Shown piece after piece: positions 33,894 through 42,588 of a stretch of 64,000 bases of DNA (position 1 is its first letter; every line of letters begins with the position of its first letter). Location of the stretch: assembly GCA_964523405.1 (NCBI GenBank), contig CAZGAQ010000010.1:62001-126000 (forward strand), written 5' to 3'. A program made the translations under genes and the position numbers. The notes under the pieces were generated by a model that had not been told where the DNA came from, ran no database searches, and saw nothing but the letters and a program-made list of their open reading frames with translations. Source of the DNA: CAZGAQ01 sp964523405 (GTDB lineage Bacteria; Planctomycetota; Phycisphaerae; UBA1845; Fen-1342).

Positions 33894-34961
33894 ATGAGTC
33901 TGCAGCATTTGGGCTGGACCCCCGACTGGGCCCAGCAATTCGCCTGTTTCCAGCGGCAGAACCTCGTCCCCGCCCGCGTCATCCGTGAGGACCGCGAGGC
34001 CTACACCGTTACCGGCGACTGCGGCGAACGCCTCGCCCGCGTCACCGGCCGTCTGCGACACCAAGCCACCGGCCGCGCCGACTTTCCGGCCGTCGGCGAC
34101 TGGGTGGCGCTCGAATTGCCCCCCGGCGATGGGCCAGCCGCTATTCACGCCGTCCTGCCGCGACGGAGCCTCTTCTCCCGCAAGGGCATCGGCTCCGCCG
34201 GCGACGAGCAGATCGTCGCCACCAACGTCGACACCGTCCTGCTCGTCAGCGGGCTTGACGGCGACTTCAACGTCCGCCGCATCGAGCGTTACCTGACGCT
34301 CGCGTGGGAGAGCGGCGCCGTCCCCGCGATCGTCCTGAATAAGGCCGACGTCTGCGCCGACCTCCCCGAGCGCATCGCGGCCGTCGAGGCCGTCGCCCCC
34401 GGCGCCGCGGTCCACATCGTCAGCGCCCAGGACGGACGTGGCCTGGACGACCTCCGTCCGTACGTCCGTCGCGGCCAGACGGTGGCCATGCTCGGCTCGT
34501 CCGGCGTCGGCAAGTCGTCGCTGATCAACGCCCTGCTCGGCCACGAGCGCCAGCGCACGGCGGCCGTTCGCGAAGACGACAGCCACGGCCGTCACACCAC
34601 GACGCACCGCGAGCTGATTCTCGTGCCCGAGGGCGGCGTGATCATCGATACCCCCGGCATGCGCGAACTGCAGCTCTGGGCCGGCGACGAAGCGCTGGGC
34701 AGCACCTTCGCCGACGTGGAGCAACTCGCGGCCGAATGCCGCTTTCGCGATTGCGGCCACAACGGCGAGCCCGGCTGTGCCATCCGGGCGGCGCTGGTGT
34801 CCGGGGCATTGACCGAAGCGCGTTTTGAGAGCTATGTGAAGCTGCGACGCGAACTGGCGTATCTCGCGCGGCGGGATGACGTTGTTGCCCGCCTCGCGGA
34901 GCGCGATCGGTGGAAGCGCATTCACATCATGGCCAAGCGTCACGGCCGCCCGCGCCTGTGA
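33894..34961 (+). CDS. rsgA: Ribosome small-subunit GTPase RsgA
   Basis: 355 residues from ATG 33894 with AGGAG upstream; the frame extends to 33732 without a suitable start. RsgA is a circularly permuted GTPase that checks maturation of the 30S subunit. The order of motifs shows the permutation: an OB-fold N-terminus (ARVTGRLRHQATGRADFPAV), G4 NKADV, then G1 GSSGVGKSSLIN and G3 DTPGMRE. The C-terminal zinc-finger region has CRFRDCGHNGEPGC. Length and layout are normal for the family. It is a single gene, possibly controlled by the structured leader or RNA upstream. Confidence 0.95.
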   Translation: MSLQHLGWTPDWAQQFACFQRQNLVPARVIREDREAYTVTGDCGERLARVTGRLRHQATGRADFPAVGDWVALELPPGDGPAAIHAVLPRRSLFSRKGIGSAGDEQIVATNVDTVLLVSGLDGDFNVRRIERYLTLAWESGAVPAIVLNKADVCADLPERIAAVEAVAPGAAVHIVSAQDGRGLDDLRPYVRRGQTVAMLGSSGVGKSSLINALLGHERQRTAAVREDDSHGRHTTTHRELILVPEGGVIIDTPGMRELQLWAGDEALGSTFADVEQLAAECRFRDCGHNGEPGCAIRAALVSGALTEARFESYVKLRRELAYLARRDDVVARLAERDRWKRIHIMAKRHGRPRL

Positions 34962-35211
34962 GTGCCGGGTCGCGCGATCTTGCGCACCCCGCCGCGGCGT
35001 TCGCCCCGCGCGGTGCGCAACTCCCGCCCCTGTCGGAAATTGTGCGAACCCGTGAAACGCCGTCCGGTGCCTGTTTCGCCGCGCCGGTGTGACGATAAGA
35101 TTACCGCTGCTTCCGTGGCGCGGGGCGCGCCGTGCGCGGCAGCGAACCGGGCTTGCCCTCGCCGTCGGGCCGACGGCGCGGCCACAGCGGACGACGAAGG
35201 AGAAGCACACG

Positions 35212-37257
35212 ATGAAACGCACCGTGCAAGGGCTGATCGGCGGATGGTTCGTGCTTGGGCTGCTGAGTGTCGTGCCGCCGGCTCCGGCCGCGGGCCTCGA
35301 TGACTTCAAGCTGGCCAAGGCAATTCCCGCTGACGTGCAGATCGCCGTGCAGGCCCGCGATCACGCCGGGCGCAAGTTCGTCAACGAGCAATTCGCCCGC
35401 GTGTGGGCCGAGGTGGAAAAGCAGGGCTTCGACCGCGACCTCAAGCGAATGCTCCGCAGTGCGCTTGAGGAGGAGGGCGGCGACACGGCCGCATTCGATG
35501 CGCAGTGGCAGCAGATCGCGGACCTGGCGGCCGGGGTCGAATGGGGAAACCTGTGCAAGCAGGAGTTTGCGTTTGCGCTGAAGGTCGCGCCGCCGGCCGA
35601 CATCGGCTTCATCCTGCTGATGGTGCCGCCGAAGGACGAGGTGGCCAAGGACTTCGAAGGCCTGACGGCGATGCTCGACGCCGTCATCAAGCTCGACGAG
35701 CAGAAGCAACTGACGCTGTCGAAAGAGGGTGAGGGCGCGCAGGTCGTGCAGAAGCTGGCAGTCGCCAACGCGCCCGTGCCGCTCGTGCTGACCGTGGCGC
35801 GGCAGGAGGACACCCTGCTGATCGGCTTTGGCGTGACGCTGCCGGAGCAGACCCTGGCGCTGCTGCAGGGCGATGCCAAGCCGGGAGCGAGCCTGGCCAC
35901 CGCCGAGCGCTTTCAGGCGGCCCTGAAGAAATTGCCGCCGCCGACGGACGGCTATCACTTCATCGACATGGCCAAGGTCATGACGCAGGCGCGGGCGTTC
36001 GCGAAGATGGCCGTGGCGGCCCAGGGCAGTGCCACCACGAGTGCCCCCGCGACCAGCCAGCCGGAAAACCCGTTGACCTTCCTGGTGCCCCTCGTGGATG
36101 CCGTGGACCTGTGGGACTACGTGGCCGGCGTGAACGGCACGGACGGCATGCAGACCACCGGAGAGAGCATCACCGTCCTGCGCGACGGGGCGAAGGACAA
36201 GCCGTTCGGCAAGGCCCTGTATGGCGGCGCGCCCCTGAAGGACCCCCTCAAGTACGTGCCGAAGCAAGCCACCGGCGTCGGCGTCACCAGCGGGCTGGAC
36301 CTGCAGGCCCTTTACCAGGCCGTACTGGGTTTCATCAAGAAGGACGTGACCGGTGGGGAGCAGTTGATCGCGCAGTGGGATCAGACGCGCGCCACGCTGC
36401 CGTTTGATGTGGAGGCGGATCTGCTGGCGTGGGTGGGCAGCGGCTTCACCACGTTCAGCGCGCCCATCCCAACCCCCTTCATGCCCGGTTGGGTCTTCAT
36501 CCTCGACGTGCGCGACAGCGCCAAGGCCGCCGCTTCCCTGGACATGGCCACCGACGCCCTCAACGAGATGCTCGCGCCCCAGAATGCCGGCGTCGAGGAC
36601 GCCAAACTCGAAGGCGCCGAGGGCTTCAAGCGCGTGATCCTGCCGCCGATGGCCGCGATGATCCCGGGCCTGGGGCGGCCCATGTACGGGCTGAAGGACA
36701 ACCGGCTGTTCATCGCCAATGGCCCCGAAATCCTGAAGGCCGCGCTGCAGACGGCGGCCGGGGAGGGCGAGAATTTCGCGAAGAACGAGCGCTTCCTCAA
36801 GGAAGGCCTGCCGCTGCCGGACAAGATGACGCAGTTCTCCTTCCAGGACCTGTCGACCTGGGGCGAGCAGATGGGCCAGGGCGTCTCGGCCGCGGCGCTG
36901 ATGATGCGCATGATGCAGCCGGAACTGGCCAAGAACCCGGCGGGCAACACCATGCTGACGCTGCTGACAAAGGTAGGTGCGGTGCTCAAGAAGTTCGACT
37001 TCTACCATACGCAGTGCGCGGTCACGACCTTTGACGGCAGCCTGCAACGCTGCAAGTCCGTGACGCACTACCACGAGCCCCCCAAGCCCACCACGCGCCC
37101 GGCCGAGGAGCCCACCAGCGACGCAGCCGAGAAGCCGGCCGGCGAGAAGGCCGCGGCCCCGGCAGCCGCGCCAAATGGCACCGACCAGCCGGCGGAGAAA
37201 CCTGCTGACAAGCCGGCAGACAAGCCCACCGAGAAGCCGAGCCAGAGGAAGCCGTAG
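35212..37257 (+). CDS. Large exported protein of unknown function
   Basis: 681 residues from ATG 35212 with AGGAG at the right distance. A signal peptide ends at APAAG (VVPPAPAAG). The body contains two similar-looking halves with hydrophobic-charged alternation and many Lys/Ala (FKLAKAIPADVQIAVQARD, LKKLPPPTDGYHFIDMAKV), and two T/S-Q-P or T-R-P linkers. The C-terminus is a low-complexity tail of EKPA/DKPA repeats. This composition recalls DUF3352-like planctomycete exported proteins, but I cannot confirm the family. No enzyme motif is apparent. It is followed by a strong hairpin terminator and the convergent trpA. Confidence 0.8.
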   Translation: MKRTVQGLIGGWFVLGLLSVVPPAPAAGLDDFKLAKAIPADVQIAVQARDHAGRKFVNEQFARVWAEVEKQGFDRDLKRMLRSALEEEGGDTAAFDAQWQQIADLAAGVEWGNLCKQEFAFALKVAPPADIGFILLMVPPKDEVAKDFEGLTAMLDAVIKLDEQKQLTLSKEGEGAQVVQKLAVANAPVPLVLTVARQEDTLLIGFGVTLPEQTLALLQGDAKPGASLATAERFQAALKKLPPPTDGYHFIDMAKVMTQARAFAKMAVAAQGSATTSAPATSQPENPLTFLVPLVDAVDLWDYVAGVNGTDGMQTTGESITVLRDGAKDKPFGKALYGGAPLKDPLKYVPKQATGVGVTSGLDLQALYQAVLGFIKKDVTGGEQLIAQWDQTRATLPFDVEADLLAWVGSGFTTFSAPIPTPFMPGWVFILDVRDSAKAAASLDMATDALNEMLAPQNAGVEDAKLEGAEGFKRVILPPMAAMIPGLGRPMYGLKDNRLFIANGPEILKAALQTAAGEGENFAKNERFLKEGLPLPDKMTQFSFQDLSTWGEQMGQGVSAAALMMRMMQPELAKNPAGNTMLTLLTKVGAVLKKFDFYHTQCAVTTFDGSLQRCKSVTHYHEPPKPTTRPAEEPTSDAAEKPAGEKAAAPAAAPNGTDQPAEKPADKPADKPTEKPSQRKP

Positions 37258-37284
37258 TCACAGCTTGTCGAGGATGGATGATCC

Positions 37285-37317
37285 GGGCCGGTTGGCGCAC
37301 GGCGCCACCGGCCCTTT
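37285..37317. terminator. Hairpin terminator between convergent genes
   Basis: GGGCCGG(T)TGGCGC pairs with GCGCCACCGGCCC, one bulged T and a 3-nt loop, followed by TTTGCTC on the + strand. It serves the exported protein gene and may also stop trpA transcription. Confidence 0.65.
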
Positions 37318-37328
37318 GCTCGCGCGAC

Positions 37329-38141
37329 CTAGCAGGCGGGCAGCGCCGTGGTCAGTTCCTGGATGAACTGCGCCACGTTGTCCGCCAATGCTTCCGGACC
37401 CAGCCCCTGGTCCACCCCCGCATTCATGTGCCGCACGATCGCGCTGCCGACGATCGCGCCGTCGGCGACCGTGCACACCGCCTGCACGTGCTGGGGCGTG
37501 GAAATGCCGAAACCGACACAGATCGGTTTGCCCGTCGTGCGCCGCAGCTCCGTCACGTGCGCCGCCAGATCCGGCGGCAACGCTGTCCGCTCGCCGGTCA
37601 CACCCGCCAGCGACTGGTAGTAGATGAACGGCTCCGACAGCGTTGTGATCCGCTTGCGCCGCGCGGCCTCCGTCGTCGGCGCGACCATCATCACCAGGCA
37701 GCAGTCGTCGGCCCGCGCAATCGCCGCCAACTCGTCCGCTTCTTCCAGGGCCAGATCCGGCACGATCAGCCCGTCGAAGCCGGCCGTCCGAATCGCGCGC
37801 ACGAACGCCCGCGGATCACGCCGATACACGACCGTGTAGCTCACCATCGTGAGCAGCGGTATGCGAATGGCGTCGCGCTGGGAAGCCACCGCCGCCAGCA
37901 ATTGGTCGAGCTTGAAGCCGCGCTCCAGTGCCCGCGAAAACGAAGTCTGAATTACGGGCCCGTCCGCGATCGGGTCGGAGAATGGAATCCCCACCTCCAC
38001 GCACGCGCAGCCGCGCGGATCGATCCTTTTCAGAATCGCCACCGTCGTCTCCGCGTCCGGATACCCGCCGGTGATATACGGCATGACGGTCTTGCGCCCG
38101 CTGACATGCAGGTCCGCAAACGTCTTCGCCAAACGGTTCAT
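37329..38141 (-). CDS. trpA: Tryptophan synthase alpha subunit
   Basis: 270 residues from ATG 38141 (MNRLAKTFADL). TrpA splits indole-3-glycerol phosphate into indole and glyceraldehyde-3-phosphate and channels the indole to TrpB. The catalytic Glu and Asp are seen in VEVGIPFSDPIADGPVIQ, and the phosphate-binding parts are GFGISTPQHV and DGAIVGSAIV. The length is normal. TrpB is not in the window, which is unusual because trpB usually lies directly upstream of trpA; upstream here is uxs, 36 nt away on the same strand, so the two may be cotranscribed. Confidence 0.95.
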   Translation of the reverse strand: MNRLAKTFADLHVSGRKTVMPYITGGYPDAETTVAILKRIDPRGCACVEVGIPFSDPIADGPVIQTSFSRALERGFKLDQLLAAVASQRDAIRIPLLTMVSYTVVYRRDPRAFVRAIRTAGFDGLIVPDLALEEADELAAIARADDCCLVMMVAPTTEAARRKRITTLSEPFIYYQSLAGVTGERTALPPDLAAHVTELRRTTGKPICVGFGISTPQHVQAVCTVADGAIVGSAIVRHMNAGVDQGLGPEALADNVAQFIQELTTALPAC

Positions 38142-38177
38142 GCTACTACTCGCATCTCTCCACACCCAGGTCTTCAG

Positions 38178-39107
38178 CTACGCCGTCGCCTTCAGCCACT
38201 CAATCGTCCGCGCGAATCCGGTCGTCCGATCCACCTGCGGCTCCCACCCCAGCAGCGTCCGCGCGCGCGTAATGTCGGGCCGCCGCACCTTCGGATCATC
38301 GGCCGGACGCTCGACGCAGCGAATCTCGCTCTTGCTGCCGGTCAGCCGAATGACCTCCTCGGCTGCCTGGCGGATCGTAATCTCGACCGGGTTCCCCAGG
38401 TTCACAGGGTCGCGGACGTCGCTCTCCATCAGCCGCAGGAACCCTTCAACCAGGTCGCTCACATAGCAGAAACTGCGCGTTTGGCTGCCGTCGCCGTGGA
38501 CCGTCAGCGGCTCGTTCTTGAACGCCTGATCGATGAACGTCGGCAGCATCCGCCCGTCGTCCCTTCGCATGTGCGGACCGTAGGTATTGAAGATACGGGG
38601 AATGCGGACGTCCGTCCCGAACTGGGCCCGGTGCGCCACGAGCAAGGCCTCGCTGAAACGCTTCCCTTCATCGTAACACGACCGCGCGCCGATGGGATTC
38701 ACATGCCCCCAGTACGTCTCCCGCTGCGGGTGTTCCAGCGGGTCGCCATAGACTTCGCTCGTACTGGCGTGCAGCAGGCGCGCCCCGCAGCGCCGGGCCA
38801 GCTCCAGCAGGTTCCACACCCCCTGCGAGCAGACCGCCAGGATCTCCATCCGGTGCGGTCCGAAGTCCACCGGCGACGCCGGGCACGCCAGGTCAAAAAT
38901 GCGCTCGAACGGCCCATCCACCGGCAGCGGCCGGGTGATGTCGTGCTCGCTGAAACGGAAACGCTTGTGCGGCTGCAGTTCTGCAATGTTCGCCCGGCTG
39001 CCGCTGATGAAGCTGTCGAGGCCTACGATTTCATGCCCCTCGGCCAGGAGCCGTTGCGTCAGGTGATAGCCGATGAACCCGGCACAGCCGGTGATCAGAA
39101 TGCGCAT
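38178..39107 (-). CDS. uxs: UDP-glucuronate decarboxylase (UDP-xylose synthase)
   Basis: 309 residues from ATG 39107 with GGAGCAGG upstream. An extended SDR enzyme: the Rossmann motif is ITGCAGFIGYHL, the catalytic Ser region LLHASTSEVYGDP, and the active-site YxxxK is SCYDEGKRFSEAL. RIFNTYGPHMRRDDGR is typical of UXS. It converts UDP-glucuronate to UDP-xylose with bound NAD+. The product precursor is supplied by ugd, transcribed divergently from a 125-nt shared region. Related 4-epimerases are excluded mainly by the NTYGPHM(R) and neighbouring Arg signature and by the context. Confidence 0.9.
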   Translation of the reverse strand: MRILITGCAGFIGYHLTQRLLAEGHEIVGLDSFISGSRANIAELQPHKRFRFSEHDITRPLPVDGPFERIFDLACPASPVDFGPHRMEILAVCSQGVWNLLELARRCGARLLHASTSEVYGDPLEHPQRETYWGHVNPIGARSCYDEGKRFSEALLVAHRAQFGTDVRIPRIFNTYGPHMRRDDGRMLPTFIDQAFKNEPLTVHGDGSQTRSFCYVSDLVEGFLRLMESDVRDPVNLGNPVEITIRQAAEEVIRLTGSKSEIRCVERPADDPKVRRPDITRARTLLGWEPQVDRTTGFARTIEWLKATA

Positions 39108-39136
39108 TGCCGCCTGCTCCTGCCCAGGGCTATAGT
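39107..39136 (+). promoter_or_regulatory. Promoter candidate for ugd
   Basis: TTGCCG (39107-39112) and TATAGT (39131-39136) with an 18-nt spacer, overlapping the first codon of the divergent uxs gene. On the opposite strand a TATAAT lies at 39177-39182 for uxs, with a weak -35. The overlap suggests coordinated control of the two pathway genes. Confidence 0.45.
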
Positions 39137-39232
39137 CTGGGGCGCGCCGCCGCGGCGCCGCCCGAAGCCGGAGTCGCATTATACGCCCCCGCCGACCGGC
39201 AGGGCGGGTCCTCAGTCCACGCGAGGTTCACG

Positions 39233-40564
39233 ATGCGGATTTGCGTGATTGGCAGTGGATACGTCGGATTGGTCACCGCCGCCTGTCTCGCCGATAGCGG
39301 CAATCACGTCGTCGGCGTTGACAGCGACCCCGCCAAGATCGAGGTTTTGCGGGCCGGGCATTGCCCCTTCTTCGAGCCCGGCCTCGAAGAAGTCGTCACC
39401 AACAACCTTCGCGCCGGCCGGCTCCGCTTCACCACGAATACGGTGGAGGCCGTCCGCGACGTCCACGTCATCTTCCTCGCGGTCGGCACGCCGCCGCGCG
39501 CCGACGGCTCCGCCGACCTGCAGTACATCGAGGCCGCCGCCCGCCAGGCCGCCAGCGCCCTCACCGGCCCCGCGGTCATGGTCACCAAGAGCACTGTCCC
39601 CGTCGGCACCGGCGCCCGCCTCGACCAGATCATCAAGGCATGTGCCAAGCACCCCTGTCCCGTCGTCAGCAACCCGGAATTTCTGAAGGAAGGCACGGCC
39701 GTCAACGACTTCATGAAGCCGGACCGCGTCGTCATCGGCGCCGATGACCGCGCCGCCGGCGACGTGATCGAAGAGCTGCACGAGCCCTTCGTCCGCAACG
39801 CCCGCCCGATCCTCCGCATGAGCCGCGCCGCGGCCGAGCTCACCAAGTATGCTGCCAACGCGTACCTCGCCGCGCGCATCAGCTTCATCAACGAGATCGC
39901 CGAAATCTGCGAGCGCATGAACATCGACGTCAACCAGGTGCGCCGCGGCATGGGCACCGACCAGCGCATCGGCCAGCACTTCCTGTATCCCGGCATCGGC
40001 TACGGCGGCAGTTGCTTCCCGAAAGATGTGCAGGCCCTCGCCGCGTTCGGCCAGGTCGCCGGCGCCGACTGCACGCTGCTCAACGCTGTGCACCAACGGA
40101 ATCTCCTGCAGCGCGACAACATGGTGAATTGCATCCGCACGCGCCTCGGCGGCAACCTGAAGGGCAAACGCATCGCCGTCTGGGGCCTGGCGTTCAAGCC
40201 GCAGACCGACGACGTACGCGAAGCCCCGGCGCTCGCCATCGTCAGTGCCCTCGTCGAAGCTGGCGCCACCGTCGCCGTCCACGACCCGCGCGCCATGGAC
40301 GCCGCCCGCCGCGTTCTCGGCGACACCGTCACCTACTGCGAAGACCCGTATGCCGCGCTGACCGGCGCCGACGCGCTGTTCATCGCAACCGAGTGGATGG
40401 AGTTCCGCAGCCCGGATTTCGACCGCATCCGCGCCGCCCTCAAGCAGCCGCTGATCTTCGACGGCCGCAACGTCTATAACCCCGACGCCATGGCTCGCTA
40501 TAATTTCGAGTACCACAGCGTCGGCCGGCCGCCCGTTCGGCCGGGCAGTCCGACCCACCGCTAG
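39233..40564 (+). CDS. ugd: UDP-glucose 6-dehydrogenase
   Basis: 443 residues from ATG 39233 (GAGG upstream). It oxidises UDP-glucose twice with NAD+ to UDP-glucuronate. The N-terminal Rossmann site is CVIGSGYVGLVTAACLADSG. The conserved central segment is KEGTAVNDFMKPDRVVIG. The catalytic cysteine lies in GYGGSCFPKDVQAL, and the C-terminal UDP-binding domain has WGLAFKPQTDDVREAP. The length is typical. Divergent from uxs and upstream of amrS by 28 nt. Product use: UDP-xylose or other uronate-containing cell-surface glycans. Confidence 0.96.
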   Translation: MRICVIGSGYVGLVTAACLADSGNHVVGVDSDPAKIEVLRAGHCPFFEPGLEEVVTNNLRAGRLRFTTNTVEAVRDVHVIFLAVGTPPRADGSADLQYIEAAARQAASALTGPAVMVTKSTVPVGTGARLDQIIKACAKHPCPVVSNPEFLKEGTAVNDFMKPDRVVIGADDRAAGDVIEELHEPFVRNARPILRMSRAAAELTKYAANAYLAARISFINEIAEICERMNIDVNQVRRGMGTDQRIGQHFLYPGIGYGGSCFPKDVQALAAFGQVAGADCTLLNAVHQRNLLQRDNMVNCIRTRLGGNLKGKRIAVWGLAFKPQTDDVREAPALAIVSALVEAGATVAVHDPRAMDAARRVLGDTVTYCEDPYAALTGADALFIATEWMEFRSPDFDRIRAALKQPLIFDGRNVYNPDAMARYNFEYHSVGRPPVRPGSPTHR

Positions 40565-40592
40565 GCGGCCGCCCGCTGCGCGAGGCGCTGCC

Positions 40593-41672
40593 ATGCCTGC
40601 GCTGACGCCCCAGGCGATCTCGCTGAAGAAGCTCTTGGCCGAGCACACCGCGCCCGCGGCCCCGGCCCTCGTCCGCGCGGAGGAAGACGGGGCCATCCGC
40701 TGCCTCGCCTGCGGTCACCGCTGCAAAATCCTCCCCGGCCGCGACGGCGTCTGCCGCGTCCGCTTCAACCGCGGCGGCGAGCTGCGCGTGCCCTACGGCT
40801 ACGTCTCCGGCCTCGCCGTCGACCCAATCGAGAAGAAGCCGTTCTACCACGCTTTTCCCGGGCGCAGCGCCTTGTCGATCGGAATGCTCGGCTGCGATCT
40901 CCATTGCTCGTACTGCCAGAACTGGGTGACGAGTCAGACGCTCAAGGATAGCGAGGCCGTGTCGGAGCCGCGCTTCGTGACGCCTGAGCGCATCGTCGCG
41001 CTCGCCCTCGAACACGACTGCCCGGTCCTCACCAGCACCTACAACGAGCCGCTCATCACCGCCGATTGGACCGCCGAGATCTTTCGCCTCGGCCGTGCGC
41101 AGGGCCTGGTCGGTTCGTTCGTGTCCAACGGCCACGCCACGCCCGAAGCGCTCGAGTTCATTCGCCCGCACGTGGACTTGCTTAAGATCGACCTCAAGTC
41201 GTTCCAGGACCGCGTGTATCGCCAGCTCGGCGGCGTGTTGGAGAACGTGCTGAGCACGATCCGCCTCGCCAAGCAGATGGGCTTCTGGGTCGAGATCGTG
41301 ACGCTCGTCGTACCGGGGCTGAACGACTCCGACGACGAGCTGCGTCAGATCGCCGGTTTCATTGCCGGCGTATCGCCCGAAATCCCCTGGCACGTGACGG
41401 CCTTTCACCCCGACTACCGTATGCCCGGCCCCCCGCGTACGCCGGTCGACACGCTCGTGCGGGCCTACGACCTCGGCGAGCAGGCCGGCCTGCAATTCGT
41501 GTACGCCGGCAACCTCCCCGGCTTCGTCGGCGAACGCGAACACACGCGCTGCCCCCGCTGCCGCAAGACGGTGATCGAGCGCCACGGCTTCTCTGTCCGC
41601 CGCAACGTTCTCGCCGCCGGCCGCTGCCCCCACTGCCAAACCCCCATCCCCGGCGTGTGGCAGCGCGCGTAG
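40593..41672 (+). CDS. amrS: AmmeMemoRadiSam-system radical SAM enzyme AmrS
   Basis: 359 residues from ATG 40593, 28 nt after ugd. The radical-SAM cluster motif is CDLHCSYCQNW (CxxxCxxC), with the CQNW continuation typical of AmrS. An N-terminal Cys-rich segment IRCLACGHRCKILPGRDGVC and a C-terminal CPRCRKT...CPHCQTPI suggest extra metal sites. AmrS was long annotated as a PflA-like activase; its partners in other genomes are AMMECR1 and Memo proteins, none of which is in this window. The substrate remains unclear, so no reaction is claimed. It probably shares the ugd transcript. Confidence 0.9.
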   Translation: MPALTPQAISLKKLLAEHTAPAAPALVRAEEDGAIRCLACGHRCKILPGRDGVCRVRFNRGGELRVPYGYVSGLAVDPIEKKPFYHAFPGRSALSIGMLGCDLHCSYCQNWVTSQTLKDSEAVSEPRFVTPERIVALALEHDCPVLTSTYNEPLITADWTAEIFRLGRAQGLVGSFVSNGHATPEALEFIRPHVDLLKIDLKSFQDRVYRQLGGVLENVLSTIRLAKQMGFWVEIVTLVVPGLNDSDDELRQIAGFIAGVSPEIPWHVTAFHPDYRMPGPPRTPVDTLVRAYDLGEQAGLQFVYAGNLPGFVGEREHTRCPRCRKTVIERHGFSVRRNVLAAGRCPHCQTPIPGVWQRA

Positions 41673-41687
41673 CGTCAGGCCTCCGCC

Positions 41688-41720
41688 CCGGACCATGGGG
41701 GACCGACCTCCGGTCGGTCT
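41688..41720. repeat. 33-nt dispersed repeat with palindromic core, copy 2
   Basis: Same 33 nt as 33437-33469 apart from one base. It begins 15 nt after the amrS stop. The palindrome GACCGACC/GGTCGGTC could form a short hairpin and act as a transcript end. Confidence 0.75.
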
Positions 41721-41786
41721 AGGGCCGTGGTTCGTAGCGCCGGACCGCGGCTTGCCCACCGCGGCGGTTGTCCGGTCACGTCGCTT

Positions 41787-42344
41787 TCAGTCCTCCGCCC
41801 AGCCACCTTGTTCAAGAAACGCACGGAACTCGTTAGGGTCTATTGTGAGCGGGTTTTCGACCCCAACGGAAAACTGGTAACCAGGTTTCGTCAGCGCGAT
41901 GAGACGGGCTCTTCCAAAGCCGTTTATGTAATGATCGGGTGAGCGTACCCATTTTAGCAGCTCGCAGGCGTAGTTGGGGTCATGTGTTCGTCTAGCCAGA
42001 AGATAGAGTGCTTCATAGCGGCGTCCCCGCGTCAGGTCCTTCTCCGCCAAGATGTTCCGCAGCTCGTCTTCGACGTTCAGCCCCGGCACGCTGGCGCGCT
42101 TAAGAACCCGCTCGCTTGTGTGATGAAGGACGTCGCAGTCAATTAGCGCTTTCCGAACGCCGCGACGACTACCGGCAAGATAGTCGACAAGCGCCGCGTG
42201 CGACCATTCGGCAACGCCACTCTCAAGAACGCCGTACGCGCAATCCGGCGCACACACGACTGCGTTGATGCCGCACACCACGACCAGCGCAGCTATTAGC
42301 CACGCGTACCGACGCCATCGCTGACTAGTCATTCTCCGCCGCAT
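41787..42344 (-). CDS. Small membrane-anchored or exported protein of unknown function
   Basis: 185 residues from ATG 42344; ATG 42332 is an alternative. An N-terminal hydrophobic helix (YAWLIAALVVVCGINAVV) is preceded by a run of Arg, so the protein is anchored or exported. The remainder is mixed, with several Cys (APDCAYG, ACELLKW). No domain was recognised. It may be unique to the lineage. It ends about 115 nt from amrS, convergent with it, and a 33-nt repeat separates the two. Confidence 0.65.
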   Translation of the reverse strand: MRRRMTSQRWRRYAWLIAALVVVCGINAVVCAPDCAYGVLESGVAEWSHAALVDYLAGSRRGVRKALIDCDVLHHTSERVLKRASVPGLNVEDELRNILAEKDLTRGRRYEALYLLARRTHDPNYACELLKWVRSPDHYINGFGRARLIALTKPGYQFSVGVENPLTIDPNEFRAFLEQGGWAED

Positions 42345-42539
42345 AAGTGCGCCCCAGGCGAGTCCTCCACGTAACCTGTGTGGCTGTTCATTCTCTCAAG
42401 GATAACGGACACTTAGGGACGTTCACCAACCTGCACACGCTCTCCACCTGCTCGCGATGCTGCAGGCAACGCGTCACCAGCATACCCGTCGCCCGAGTGC
42501 ACAGGAATGCGCGTCCGGCCGCCTCCTCGCCGCCGTGAC

Positions 42540-42580
42540 TTTGCTTTCCCGCCTTCCCGCTTCCCCACCTTCTCACTCGA
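42540..42580. repeat. Dispersed purine/pyrimidine-rich repeat
   Basis: CTTTCCCGCCTTCCCGCTTC followed by CCCACCTTCTCACTCG. Its reverse complement resembles 60373-60410 (GAGTGGGAAGGTGGGGAAGT...), in another intergenic region. Function unknown. Confidence 0.45.
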
Positions 42581-42588
42581 CCGGCGAG

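Noticed and set aside
35101..37074. 657-codon minus-strand frame opposite the exported protein
   Set aside because: His/Arg/Gln-rich shadow; the + strand has a good ribosome-binding site and signal peptide.
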